Positions 35,703-45,859 of a stretch of DNA of 64,000 bases are shown piece after piece. The notes under the pieces were generated by a model. The model saw only the letters and a program-made list of their open reading frames with translations. It was not told the origin of the DNA and made no database searches. The position numbers and the translations under genes were made by a program. Each line of letters opens with the position of its first letter. Positions within the stretch are counted from its first letter, which is position 1. Source of the stretch: Echinometra lucunter (taxonomy: Eukaryota > Echinodermata > Echinoidea > Camarodonta > Echinometridae); the NCBI GenBank assembly GCA_029962745.1, contig CM057156.1, positions 30,326,195 to 30,390,194 of the forward strand, written 5' to 3'.

Positions 35703-37500
35703 TAAGGAATGAAATATCCTCAACCAATTCTAAAAGTTGAAGTAAGTCATGCTTAGTCAAATTGCAAATCAAGATAGTAAAAAAGTAAAGTGAAAAGATC
35801 CTCGCACAATATTTGAATTTGAAATAGCAGAAGATGAAAGTCATGGAAAGACGTATACTAATTATGTTTTATTCTGTGAAGTCATTGTGCTTCTTGTGCG
35901 TCTACAAGTATTAAGGAGGTACATGGAGTTTTCATTCTACATTCTCTCGTTCGCCTCTCTACTGTATCATCACCATCCGCGCTTATTCTCTTTCGTCGCT
36001 TGCTTTGAAGATCTCGAAGACGGACCAAGGCTACACTTGTTCTAACATCAGGAAGCATGTATCACATCAATTAGGCTGAAATGTCTGTGTATGTATTCCC
36101 ATAACACACAACTTTTCCAGTTTCCCCCATTTTTTGTTATCAGTTCTGGAATGATCTCACAATTAGTCACTTTCAGCAATAGGTCCATGCTTTTAGCCAG
36201 GCCTTATCTTATCATAACTGTTCGTGTAATCATTTTTGCTAGGCAAGCCTAAAGCCTTCAATAAAACACACATACCTCCGCTTCTACCCTTCTGCCCCCC
36301 CCCCCTCTCTCTCTCTCTCTCTTAAAATCCTTACCCCCTTTGCCTTCTTAACTCTTGCCCTTCCTACTACAGCAACGTACACCTCCCTTCCCCTCGTACA
36401 TTCAAATCCAGGATAAAGATGTTTGCAAATAAAATCGTTTAACTGATAATGTACCTCTGCATGTCACTCGGTTGCAAAAGTGATTTACACACAAATATAG
36501 TAAATAATTATACATCGTCAACGTAGACGTACTGGCAAAGGACTGAATTGGTACTATCTCACACCACTTCTCTTCTTTCCCTCTCCATCTCTTTCAATCT
36601 TATCATCTCTTAGGGGTCCTCCCCCCCCCCTCCGGAAATTGATTTTAGTGACTAGATTTTTTCTTTGACCCGTTGCCGCAGCGGTCCCTGTATAAAGCCT
36701 GTGGAGATCGGGGAATTCACAAGTCAACGGGTTAAGATCCCATGTTCGGGATTAAAGACGTACCCGGTAAATTCTTTCATTTTAGTAAGCCAAACACGCC
36801 CCTCTCCTCCTTCACCTCTTCCTCTTCCTCCTCCTCCTCCTCCTCAGTCACATAGCAGTTACTTGTATTATTGTTTAAAAAAAGATATGTTGAAAGATCG
36901 AGCGAAACTTCCCTGGATGTTTAATCCTTTGGTTTCTCTCGTAAGACGATAAGGTGAATGAGTGTGAAGTATATCATGTATATGGCGAACAATATCATGA
37001 TGATATTAATCACGATGTTTGGGTGATAAAAAGATGAGAAATCGAGACCAAGGATATGACGAATTCAGACATAAACGGGGCTCGGCAGTTGCTTGATGTT
37101 TCCAGATTAAAAGAGAAATTGCAGTAACATTTGAACTCTCTTGGAGGCGTTAATCAGTCTTCACTTTCACAAAGAAGAAACTAAGGAAACATGGTTAGAC
37201 TGTTTCCCCTTTCTAATTTTTCATTCTTTAATGCAATAAGGCGCAACAACTGAAATTCTTTAGCATGTACATGAGAATTGGCATGAAAACAACATTGTGA
37301 ACAATAGACTGACATTTATATCACGATGACATTTGGAGTATGAATGTTCGTAAACCTAATGTTATTTTTATAGGGATACTTATATGGTTGTTGTCAGAAA
37401 AAAGAGGTATGTAGGTTATTCAGTATGGTTGGCTGTGTAAGATATTAGAATAATTAATGTGTATTAAACACGGTCGCTAAGGTTTTCAAGATAAGGCAAT
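35703..37500. other. Intergenic; pyrimidine-rich and CCT-repeat stretches
   Basis: A C9 and CTCT tract lies at about 36295..36321 and a CTT/CTC-rich run at about 36800..36845. Near 36670..36740 there are weak A-box-like and B-box-like motifs (TGCCGCAGCGG, GGTTAAGATCC) that could be a decayed SINE head. No gene is recognised. Confidence 0.35.
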
Positions 37501-37848
37501 CACACTCTATGAAAAAAGTTGCAATTTTGCACGCCAAATGCAAAAATAGCAGCATCTTTTGGGGTGCAATCTTGCACCCTATATGAAAAAGGTGCAAAGA
37601 TGCCCCTTTTGTACTTGTTTTGCACCAGAAAATCCCCATCTGCACCCTTAAGGGTGCAATTACGCACCTCAAAGGGCGCATAAATTTTGCATCCAAAAGG
37701 GTGCAAATCTGCACCTTCCCTTTTAAAAGGGTATCCCTCAGCACCCTCAATGGTGCATAATGCTTCTTTGGGTGCAAAGTTACACCTATAACTGAGCTCC
37801 TGGTGTTGCATCTGAACGGTGCAACATTGAACCTTTTTTGTTAGTGTG
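37501..37848. mobile_element. MITE filled with GGTGCAA/TTGCACC motifs
   Basis: The ends are imperfect inverted repeats: CACACTCTATGAAAAAAG at 37501, and GAACCTTTTTTGTTAGTGTG finishing at 37848. Between them GTGCA or TGCAC occurs more than a dozen times in both orientations (for example GGGTGCAA near 37561 and 37652), so the whole element can fold on itself repeatedly. The ends resemble those of the ACACTCTAA MITE at 47870..48108. It is non-coding; frames through it only translate the motif. Confidence 0.75.
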
Positions 37849-38380
37849 CACATTCTGAAACGTGCTAACATTACAAAGAGGTATTATGTTTAGTCCAAAC
37901 ATGATATCTATTGGATTTACAATAGGGTATTGAATTACCATTGAGTCGATTTCTCGAAAGTCTTGCGATTGTATTATATCAAATGAGGGTTTAGCAACCA
38001 TCATTTTATGGGACACCCTGTATCATTTTAGTCTTTTCAATAAGAGAATACTTATTTGGGCGAACTTGCCCAAGGGTTATATTCCTATAGGGGTTAGTTG
38101 TCGGGGGCTCAAAGTTTATAGAGGTAGTTAATTTGTAGTTTCGATTCCTACATCTTATCATACTTACAGGAGTCAATAAGGTGTTAATCAGCACTGTCGT
38201 ATTTCTTGACATGATCAATATTGGTAAGACAGGGTCACTTTCTATCCATCAATGATCTCATCGCAATCATCCATTAGTGTATCATCCTCAAAGACTCCTA
38301 GGGAAAGGAGGATTAAAGAAATATTGCCCGGGATGTCACAGATTAATCAGGTTCAGTTCAGGGGATCCTTTTCCCTGTTT
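37849..38380. other. Intergenic sequence, no recognised feature
   Basis: Ordinary AT-rich DNA with only short frames. Confidence 0.4.
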
Positions 38381-38402
38381 TTTCTTTCTTTCTTTCTTTA
38401 TT

Positions 38403-38442
<40 letters not shown>

Positions 38443-38530
38443 TTTAAAATTTCTCTCTTTTTTCTTTTCTTTCCTTCTTTCTTTCTTTTTTCTTTTTACC
38501 CTTTCTATTTTTTTTTTTTGGGGGGGGGGA
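38381..38530. repeat. (TTTC)n microsatellite ending in a G run
   Basis: TTTC repeats over about 100 bp, then T-rich sequence and a run of about 11 G at 38519..38529. The Phe/Ser/Leu-rich frames across it are artefacts. Confidence 0.95.
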
Positions 38531-38678
38531 GTGGGGGAGGGGGTCATTTTTGTTTCTTTTGTGCCGGCTCACCGGATCACTCAGAATTATGTCTGTGCAC
38601 TCAGTGAAAGCTTAATACACTGAAACTTGCTTCAGCAACTAAAATGCCCTTGAAATAAAATTTCTACACTTTTTTCGA

Positions 38679-39032
38679 CTATCCCTGGAACCTCAAAGTC
38701 CCTGTGACAGTATATCTTGTTGTTCGGCACTGATTCATCAAAGTACCCAGTATTCCCTTCTTTGATTTTTTTTGATGAAATTGATGAGTAACCTTGAGGT
38801 ACCGTAATCCTTGTTCAAGAATTCTATCAAGATTATGAATGAAATTTGACATATTAGACCATGTGTCCACTGGTGATCTGTCCATCTTTAATCCATTCTC
38901 AGCGGTGAGTAAGAAACAAGGATGATAATTCATCGTGAGTTTCACCATCAAGTGCATGATTGCTTTGTTTTCATTCTGATTTAGAACTGTCGAAAGATTT
39001 TTTTTAGAATGTATTATGACGAAGAAACACAA
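38679..39032 (-). CDS. Unrecognised 117-codon frame, possible coding fragment
   Basis: An open frame on the minus strand with a balanced, non-repetitive composition, including NLDRILEQGLRYLKVTHQFH near its middle. No signal peptide, membrane segment or family motif is recognised. The first 15 or so codons (MCFFVIIHSKKN) look like chance upstream extension, so if real it would more likely be an internal exon or a fragment of a mobile-element protein. Coding is uncertain. Confidence 0.2.
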   Translation of the reverse strand: MCFFVIIHSKKNLSTVLNQNENKAIMHLMVKLTMNYHPCFLLTAENGLKMDRSPVDTWSNMSNFIHNLDRILEQGLRYLKVTHQFHQKKSKKGILGTLMNQCRTTRYTVTGTLRFQG

Positions 39033-39177
39033 TTAGTACAACAGCTGAAGGGTTTATCCACATATTTCTTATTTACAAAATACAAGCCTTCCTTTCATCC
39101 CTCATCTCCCTATGAGCCAGGCATTATTGCACTCATCCCATTGTTCTTATATCTTTGTGATAAATCCCTAGAAAATA

Positions 39178-39420
39178 AGGGGCCGTGGTATGGTGGTTCA
39201 TTCACTTGACTCTCAATCTAAGGGTTGGGGGTTCGAATCCCAGCCTGTCACTAACGTCTTTTAGCAAGACATTAATCCACATTTGCCACTCTCCACCCAG
39301 GTATAAATGGGTACCTGCCTACCTGGCGATGGGGTAATAATAATTGCAGGGCCCTCAGCAAGAAGAGCAATCATGCTGACGAGGCTTCCCAGGGTAAACA
39401 AAATTATCATTATTATCCAT
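39178..39420 (+). mobile_element. tRNA-derived SINE, copy 3
   Basis: A box TGGTATGGTGG (39186..39196) and perfect B box GGTTCGAATCC (39230..39240) are 44 bp apart. A middle part contains CCACCCAGGTATAAATGGGT. The shared family body GGGTAATAATAATTGCAGGG starts near 39333, followed by GCCCTCAGCAAGAAGAGCAA and an ATT-rich end. It is the best preserved of the three copies. Confidence 0.85.
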
Positions 39421-39428
39421 CCTACCCT

Positions 39429-39430
<2 letters not shown>

Positions 39431-39482
<52 letters not shown>
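39431..39482. repeat. (TA)n microsatellite
   Basis: About 25 TA dinucleotides directly after the SINE. Confidence 0.97.
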
Positions 39483-39488
<6 letters not shown>

Positions 39489-40164
39489 TTAGGTAGATGA
39501 GATTGGTTACCTAAACATACTTTTTCTAATGGGTAGGTTGTCATAGGAGGATACTATAATATGCTAAAAGGTTTGACTAATCTCTAGTGCTTCGAGTGAA
39601 ATAAGAAGAGTTACTGAGATTTGTCGAATTTGCTAAATATGAATCCTGTTAGTAGAAGTGTGTTTTTAAACCTAACGAAAGTTATATCTAGGGTATCGGT
39701 AGACAGAATGTCCTCGTCTGTTATTTCATATTTTTTCTTTGTTGTAATAAATCTATTTTTTATATCTTGCTTGCTTTCTTACACCAGCTGTTTGCTTAAA
39801 GCTGATTCAGTGTTAATTCTTATCAGTAGCCCTATATAAGGGGTGGGGGGGGGGGGACATTGCCGATGCCTCTGAACTAGAATTATATGATGTGATGTTT
39901 ATCATTGTTTATTCCCTAGGTTTACTGATTGAACTGATTTGAAGTTGGATTTATATCTTGGTTCTTCGAACAAGGTTGGTTGATATAAGACTAGTATTAC
40001 ACTATGTTTCCTCCTTGAGATGAACCATCTTGATCTCTTCTGTTTTAATATCCTGTGTTAAATCACCTGTTCGCATATAATTGCTACGATTATGAAACGG
40101 CACAATTAGAAGAGGCGATACGTTAGGATGACGTCAGTATACGTCATCGCATTACCTCGATGTT
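39483..40164. other. Intergenic sequence, no recognised feature
   Basis: AT-rich with a G run near 39846. Only short frames. Confidence 0.4.
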
Positions 40165-40490
40165 GTAGTAGTCATGGTCAGAAGAGAGGGAAAGAGGGAG
40201 GAAGAGCAGAGGAAGGAGGAGTGGAAAATAGAAGAATAGAAGTATCAGAGGAAGGATTGAACGAAGGAGTTAAAAATGGAGAAAAGGAGAAGGAGAAGAA
40301 ATGGAAGAGGAAAAGGAATGAGGAGACCAAGAAAGAACACTGGATAAGAGGGAGAAGAAGGGAAAAGGGAGAAATGGGGGAAGAATGAGATCATGCTCAT
40401 AATGGTGAGGAGGAGGAGAAGGAGGAGGGAGAGGAGGAGAAGGATGAGAAGGAGAAGGAGAAAGAAGGGGTGGAGAAACAACACAGGGAA
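40165..40490. repeat. Polypurine (GGA/GAA) tract
   Basis: About 320 bp almost entirely A and G on the + strand. It yields charged Glu/Lys/Arg frames on + and Leu/Pro/Ser frames on -. These are low-complexity translations, not genes. Confidence 0.9.
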
Positions 40491-40897
40491 AAATATAGAT
40501 ATAGGGTGGCAGTCCCGAATTACAGAGGGACGCACCTATGGACATGATTGAAATTGTAATCAGTAATCAGTAGGGCCTAATGGACATTGCCTGCATCCTC
40601 TGGAAATTTAGAAAAATCCAAGCAATATTAATGATAATGATAATTCACCGCAAGAAGAAATCTCCCCTTGTGGACAGAGAGAGAAAGAAGGAGATGGGAA
40701 ATGGGCCATGCTCCTTTTTTGTCAAAATCGTTTGCTAGCAAAGCTTTTTTGTCACCGAAAGCGAAAGCACCATTGATTTAAATAATGCCTTTTTCAATTA
40801 TGTGAAATGCCATGTGACACCCCCCCCCCCTCCCCCCCGCAAGAGATGCGTGACTTGCAAGGGGTAGGCCTACTCGAAGGACAAGGGACGTGGCTCT
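40491..40897. other. Intergenic sequence with C runs
   Basis: Contains C-rich runs at about 40819..40838. Nothing else is recognised. Confidence 0.4.
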
Positions 40898-41115
40898 GGA
40901 AGGCCAACGGCGCCATAATTCGTATCGGCGTACATTATGTTCTATCTGAACATATACGTATCCTCTAACATTACGTAACCTCTACTTCAAATTTCGTACG
41001 CTCGATTTCAACATACTTCTGCTCAGATTGAGCATACGTATTCTGAAATTGAGCATACGTATTCTGAAACTTAGAATACGTACGCCGACACGAATTGTGG
41101 CGTCACTAGCCTTCC
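40898..41115. mobile_element. Small MITE with TACGTA-type internal repeats
   Basis: Imperfect inverted ends: GGAAGGCCAACGGCGCCA at 40898, and the complement of GGAAGGCTAGTGACGCCA finishing at 41115. These are extended by AATTCGTATCGGCGTAC and its near-complement. Inside, a 20-bp unit TTGAGCATACGTATTCTGAA occurs twice in tandem (about 41027..41067). It is non-coding. Confidence 0.78.
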
Positions 41116-43127
41116 ATACTTGGCTATCTCACAATTCTTAGTTATTTCAGATAAAAGCATCTTGCCCCCTATAAAAATACCCTGGCGCCGCACCTGTTCC
41201 TCCCCTCTAGAACAAAACGAAGAGTGTCTAAGGGGATTGCTAATAATATTCACTGACCCCCAGCCCCAACCCCAACCCTTACCACTATGAAGAGCAGAAT
41301 AATTATTGTAATAAATGTGAACAACTATAAAAGAAACTGAATGTATTTCTTTCGATACTGTTTACCAATTTCTATGATTTTATAGCGTTGTCCTAAATGT
41401 CATGCAATCAGTTAAATTCTGTATCTGAATACATATTTCAGTTATGTTGTCTTGATTACAAAGCCGAGTCTAAGCCGAGGTTAGGATGTGCCACCCCCCC
41501 CCCCTCCCCTCCATTCCAACAATGCTCTGCGTGCTGATTTTTAAAACAAAAATGCGTTGATATCAATTTAACATGTCTAATGGACTGGAAAGTATTTGCT
41601 GGACTTGCTGGCGAATTTTGGTTCCAATTGGAAATATAACATCAATTACAAGCCCATATAGCTCGGTTTACGTCTAGACTTCTGCGCCATAAGACACTTG
41701 GCCTGGGACATGCGCCACAAGAGAAATAGTTCATGCAAGGTCATTTTACGACTATTTCATTCCATATTTTTCAAGAGTGCAATTCGTCATAGCTTATTGG
41801 AAGTTTGACTACACCTACATGAGCGGAAGAGAGGGGTGATAATGATCGATTTACTGAGTGATGGAGTTGAGAAGTCTCTGGCTCTTTTAGAAGAAAGATG
41901 ACGGAATCCCATGATATAAAGCCAAGATGATTTGGAAATTGCCAGGCCAGCTTGATCGTTGTTATTGATTTGTATTATCTTTATTTCAATGAATAAGCTT
42001 CTTGCTAGCTGTATGTCGACTTTGATTAGCTTAAATATGCCGCTTATCAATATTTTCAACTAAAGCCAATGAACTGCAAAATCGCGTTTTTATTCCCAAT
42101 GTATTTAAATTTATTTAGTTTGTTAGTTAGTAGTTAGTTAATTTCCAGGAACTTGATAATAACACGACAACAAATTTTCAAGACAAAAATGTAACACAGA
42201 CAACAACCAATGCCCGGTTATCACCTATAATAAATAATAATTTCTGTTTAAAGGATCTCCTCGTTGGTTGTTTCAATAGAAACTAAAACAAACAATAATT
42301 TTGACTTTTGAATGAGTAAAAAAAAAAAAAAATAATAATAATCATTATGTATATATATATATCTTTTTATTTATTTACTTATTTATTTTTTATTGGAGCC
42401 CCATTATTAGTTGTAGAGCTTTTCTTAGTAGACCGATGACATGATGATTTGTTCCTATCCAATAGCATTTTCATATTGGGAGGACTGGGATAGTCATGCA
42501 CAGTATACAAGCAGCTCAAAAACTGAATCAAGCTAAACACTAAAGAAATCTTAGTGTATGTTTATATGATTGCATAGCAATTCAAATGTAAAAACAGATA
42601 TGAGAGGAAAACACAAAGTCATTATCAGTTTGGCAGAGGTAGAGGCAGGGGCGGCAGGCCGCGGCGGAGGGGGGGGGGGGGGGGTTTGATACTTGAAAGC
42701 AACATTCAACTAACAGTGTGAGTGAATATGTAAGATCGGAAATAACGGGTAGCATGCTCTAGGGAGAGATAGAAAGTTATCCCGGAAGTAAGAATGGGGT
42801 CTCGATTCCCTTTCCCCTTTCATGTCAAAATGTTACATGTCGCTTTGCTTCTGTATCGGCATGGTCGGTTGGATGTAAGTATTCATATTTTCAGGTATAT
42901 GACCTTTCCTCACTGGCTTTATATCAGGACTATATGAATGATATAGATTGTAACATTACTTCTCCAAAATGTTGACGAGATCCACCGTCATTTGATACAC
43001 CCACCTACATCCTAAATTCTATAGATCTAGGATTACGTCTCAGAGAGTTAAATTTGGACGATTAACTGACGGATAATCCTGATTATTGTCATTCGAAAAC
43101 GCAAACGACCGGTCATTAACAATTTCT
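41116..43127. other. Intergenic AT-rich DNA
   Basis: C run near 41491..41503, A run near 42320 and a run of 16 G at 42669..42684. A 90-codon minus-strand frame (41787..42059) has no recognisable domain. Confidence 0.4.
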
Positions 43128-43577
43128 AATAATAATAATAATAATAATAGTAATAATAATAATGATAATAATGATAATAATAATAATGATAATAATAACA
43201 ATAATAATAATAATAATAATAATAATGATAATAATAAAAATAATAATAATAATAATAAGATTTGTAAGGCGCCGAATCCATCTGATAATCAAATGCTCAA
43301 GGCGCAACTTGTGCATAAAAATGAAATTACATAACAAATGGACAAAAGTGCAATAGGAAAGGTAAGGACATGAGTGAATGTGGAAATCAGTTGTAGGCCA
43401 AATTAAACAGATACGTTTTAACATTGTTTTTGAAGACATCGACAGAACTACTATTTCTAATAACCTGAAGGAGTGTGTTCCACATTGACGGCCCAGCATG
43501 AGCAAAGGTTCGCTCCCCCCACTTTGTATTAAGCCTAGGAATGACAAGTAAACCAGTCTTGAGAACGTAGCGATCTT
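43128..43577 (-). mobile_element. Non-LTR retrotransposon 3' end with (ATT)n tail (minus strand)
   Basis: On the minus strand from about 43577 a frame reads RYVLKTGLLVIPRLNTKWGE, then RTFAHAGPSMWNTLLQVIRN, then SSSVDVFKNNVKTYLF, ending at a stop near 43395. This is the standard C-terminus of CR1/L2-type LINE proteins (G-E-R-x-F-x-x-A-G-P-x-x-W-N-x-L). A short untranslated region and a long trinucleotide tail ((AAT)n on the + strand, 43128..43259) complete the 3' end. Its 5' side is interrupted at 43577 by another retrotransposon tail. The long Ile/Tyr-rich frames across the tail are artefacts. Confidence 0.82.
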
Positions 43578-43860
43578 TGAAGTTTGAAGTTTGAAGTTTC
43601 TTTTATTTCCACATAATGTAAGTAACACAATTAAATAAACATACATATTCTTATTCTTGGAATAACAATATTTGAAATAAATTTGCATATGAAAAATAAT
43701 ACATTTTACTGTTTGTAAGTGTTAAGTTAAATTAAGAAAAATAAATCAGTGGAGGAGTCTATTTAAAGAAGCAAAGCTTGTATTTTATAGACCCCTATCT
43801 GGCTTACAGAAATTATACAACAACAATAATGTAATACGAACGTATATGTGCTTATATGTT
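43578..43860 (-). mobile_element. 3' end of a second non-LTR element, nested (minus strand)
   Basis: On the minus strand the segment ends GGAAATAAAAG, then three AAACTTC units at 43577..43600, exactly where the neighbouring LINE fragment is broken. An AATAAA signal followed by a short heptanucleotide tail indicates a retrotransposon 3' terminus. The body up to about 43860 is non-coding 3' untranslated sequence. The upstream boundary is uncertain. Confidence 0.5.
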
Positions 43861-44459
43861 ATTCCACCCCCCCCCCCCGCCCCGCGGTCCCGACCACAGA
43901 AAAGAAGGAGTAATATGACTTACATTAGTTGGTACATAAAAAATACAATCTAGAGGGAATGTAATGTTTGATCAAGCTAATGTTATACTGTGGAGCAGAG
44001 CCATGTATACAGTGAAATAATCATCGTTTACGAAATGGATAAAGACCATCCTTAGTTATATATCCGCTTTCAACCAATCGTTTCACTACAAAATCCATGT
44101 CATTATGTCAACATTTTAATGACATGCATGATATAGTACAAGCAAATTAATTAGAAAAAATATCCCTTAAGCACCCCCCCCCCCCATTTTTTTTAAGGGA
44201 GACGTCTTCCAATTACTTAACATTCGCTTGTCCGCGAAACGTAATCACCTTTGTCACTGTGGTTAGGATATTTCTGGACTTCATTTCCTTTTGTAATTAC
44301 CATACCATTGCACATGCGCAGTAGCCGGCCTTGTCAACCTCGATCATATCACATTTCGCCATCACCAATAGACAGATAGACAGAGAGACAGACAGACATC
44401 ACTAGTAGTAGGAGAGCATCAAACAGGAGCAGGTGAGAGGAAATGAAACAGAATAGGAA
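43861..44459. other. Intergenic sequence with two C runs
   Basis: C runs at 43867..43878 and 44174..44185. GACA repeats are near 44370..44397. No gene is recognised. Confidence 0.4.
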
Positions 44460-45218
44460 AGGGGTATTTGACATATGAGGAGGGAACAAAGGAAAATATG
44501 GAGAGAAGGAGAGAGAAGAAAAAAGAGAAGAAAAGAGAGGAGAAAAGAGAGAAAGAAAAGAGGAAAAGGGGGAAAGAGGGGAGAGGTAAAGATGAAGAAA
44601 AGAAGCGCGAGGGTGTGTAGACATGGTAGAGGAAAGATGGAAAGAGGAAGAGTGAAATACAAAGGCAAGATGAAGTGGGAGAGGTATTTGCAAATGCAAA
44701 GGCAAATGCATTTGGAAAGGTCGAATGAAAATAAAAACCGAAAGGGAGTCTTAAAATAGATAACTCATTAATAGAGTGGATTGAGGTATAGAGGGGGCAA
44801 CTGAAGAAGGAATACAAAGAGGAAAGGGAAGAAGTAACGTAAGATAGTGAGAAATTGCAAAGATGGAAGCCGAAGAAAGAAAGAGGGCAAAGGGTAGACA
44901 ACTGAACAAAATTTTGGGGGAAAAAAATGATTAACGGACTGATCAAGGGAAGAAGGAAAAGCACAAACAGATAAAGAAATCAAGTAAGGGAGTATAACAT
45001 AGAAAAACAGAGAGAGGGAAATATGGGGAAATAAGAAGAAGAATAGTAGATAGAGAGACCGAGAGAGAGGTAGGGGGATAAATGGAAAGAAAAAGAAGGG
45101 AAAGCAATGACGGAGAAAGGACAGACAGGGAAATACATGTAGATAGATAGGGAAATGGACAGATGGATAGAAATGGGAAGAGGAAAGAAATAGAGAGAGT
45201 GAGGGAGAGAGAGTGAGT

Positions 45219-45265
<47 letters not shown>
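44460..45265. repeat. Long polypurine tract ending in (GA)n, upstream of the Ig gene
   Basis: About 800 bp strongly enriched in A and G on the + strand, ending in a pure GA microsatellite at 45223..45261. Complementary minus-strand frames of up to 215 codons are Leu/Ser/Phe/Pro low-complexity translations and are not genes. Homopurine mirror-repeat DNA of this kind can adopt triplex structure and is often nucleosome-poor. Here it lies 540 bp before the start codon of the Ig gene. Confidence 0.88.
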
Positions 45266-45804
45266 GGAAAGTAGCAGGAGGCCTGGACGGTTTGATGACT
45301 CACGGTCACGTCCTCCAGTTTGCTCGGCTCGGGAGTGACTGCCTGTTCGGAACCCCACAAATGACATGGGGGTGCCATATACCGCAAACCTGGCACGCCA
45401 ACAAACCAACAGCACAACACAACTCTACACGCCAGCCAGCCAACCCCCCTCACCAAGGAAGGCTATGATCTGTTATAATGCACCAAACCTGTTCAAACTC
45501 TCCACTCGAAGTGTCAGCGAGTAACGAGTACAAGCGACGAACGAGAATACCGCGATACACCCTTGGTTTATTTCTGCGTCGTATAATTTGATGCAGAGGA
45601 AGATGAGGACAACTCACAGTGTTCTACTTCACAGTGGACAACGTTTGTATCGTCTACTGCTTATAATCGGATGAATTATTGGATTTTTAACAAAGAACTT
45701 AAGCTGATGCTTTTTATTTTCATCAAGAAATCGTTTCATTCACCAAGACGATAGCTTGATGAGGATTATACTTTAGAAATACAGTTTTTCCAGAAGTCGA
45801 TGCC
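45266..45804 (+). promoter_or_regulatory. 5' flank / putative promoter and leader of the Ig receptor gene
   Basis: The base composition changes sharply from purine-rich to mixed at 45266. The segment has no open frame continuous with the gene: an in-frame TGA lies at 45760..45762. I see no strong TATA box at a convincing distance, so the start of transcription is not located. Whether a leader intron exists cannot be told. Confidence 0.35.
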
Positions 45805-45859
45805 ATGGAAATCTCGAAAAGGATATGCTGTTTGGTCTGTGTGCTTATCGAACTTTTAA
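45800..45859 (+). other. Short overlapping upstream ORF
   Basis: An ATG at 45800, five bases before the gene's own start and in another frame, opens a 19-codon frame that ends inside the gene. Its context is weaker than that of the main start (GCCATGG), so it may modestly lower initiation if the mRNA includes it. Confidence 0.3.

Noticed and set aside
36663..36760. Possible SINE head (TGCCGCAGCGG and GGTTAAGATCC)
   Set aside because: The boxes are about 56 bp apart, too far for a typical tRNA-like promoter, and no family body follows.
37454..37871. Minus-strand frames of 107 and 123 codons
   Set aside because: They lie inside a MITE made of repeated GTGCA motifs; the repeated residues reflect the DNA repeat.
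39178..39260. A tRNA gene
   Set aside because: The A and B boxes are good, but no acceptor stem or anticodon stem pairs properly and the family body follows, so it is a SINE head.
40128..40545. Lys/Glu-rich + frame and Leu/Pro-rich - frames
   Set aside because: Low-complexity purine tract on both readings.
43086..43688. Frames of 64-190 codons with poly-Asn, poly-Ile or Tyr runs
   Set aside because: They translate the AAT trinucleotide tail of a LINE remnant. The only meaningful part is the LINE C-terminus, annotated as a mobile element.
44349..45415. Minus-strand frames of 88-215 codons rich in Leu, Ser, Phe and Pro
   Set aside because: They are translations of the polypurine/polypyrimidine and GA repeat tract upstream of the Ig gene, with no domain.
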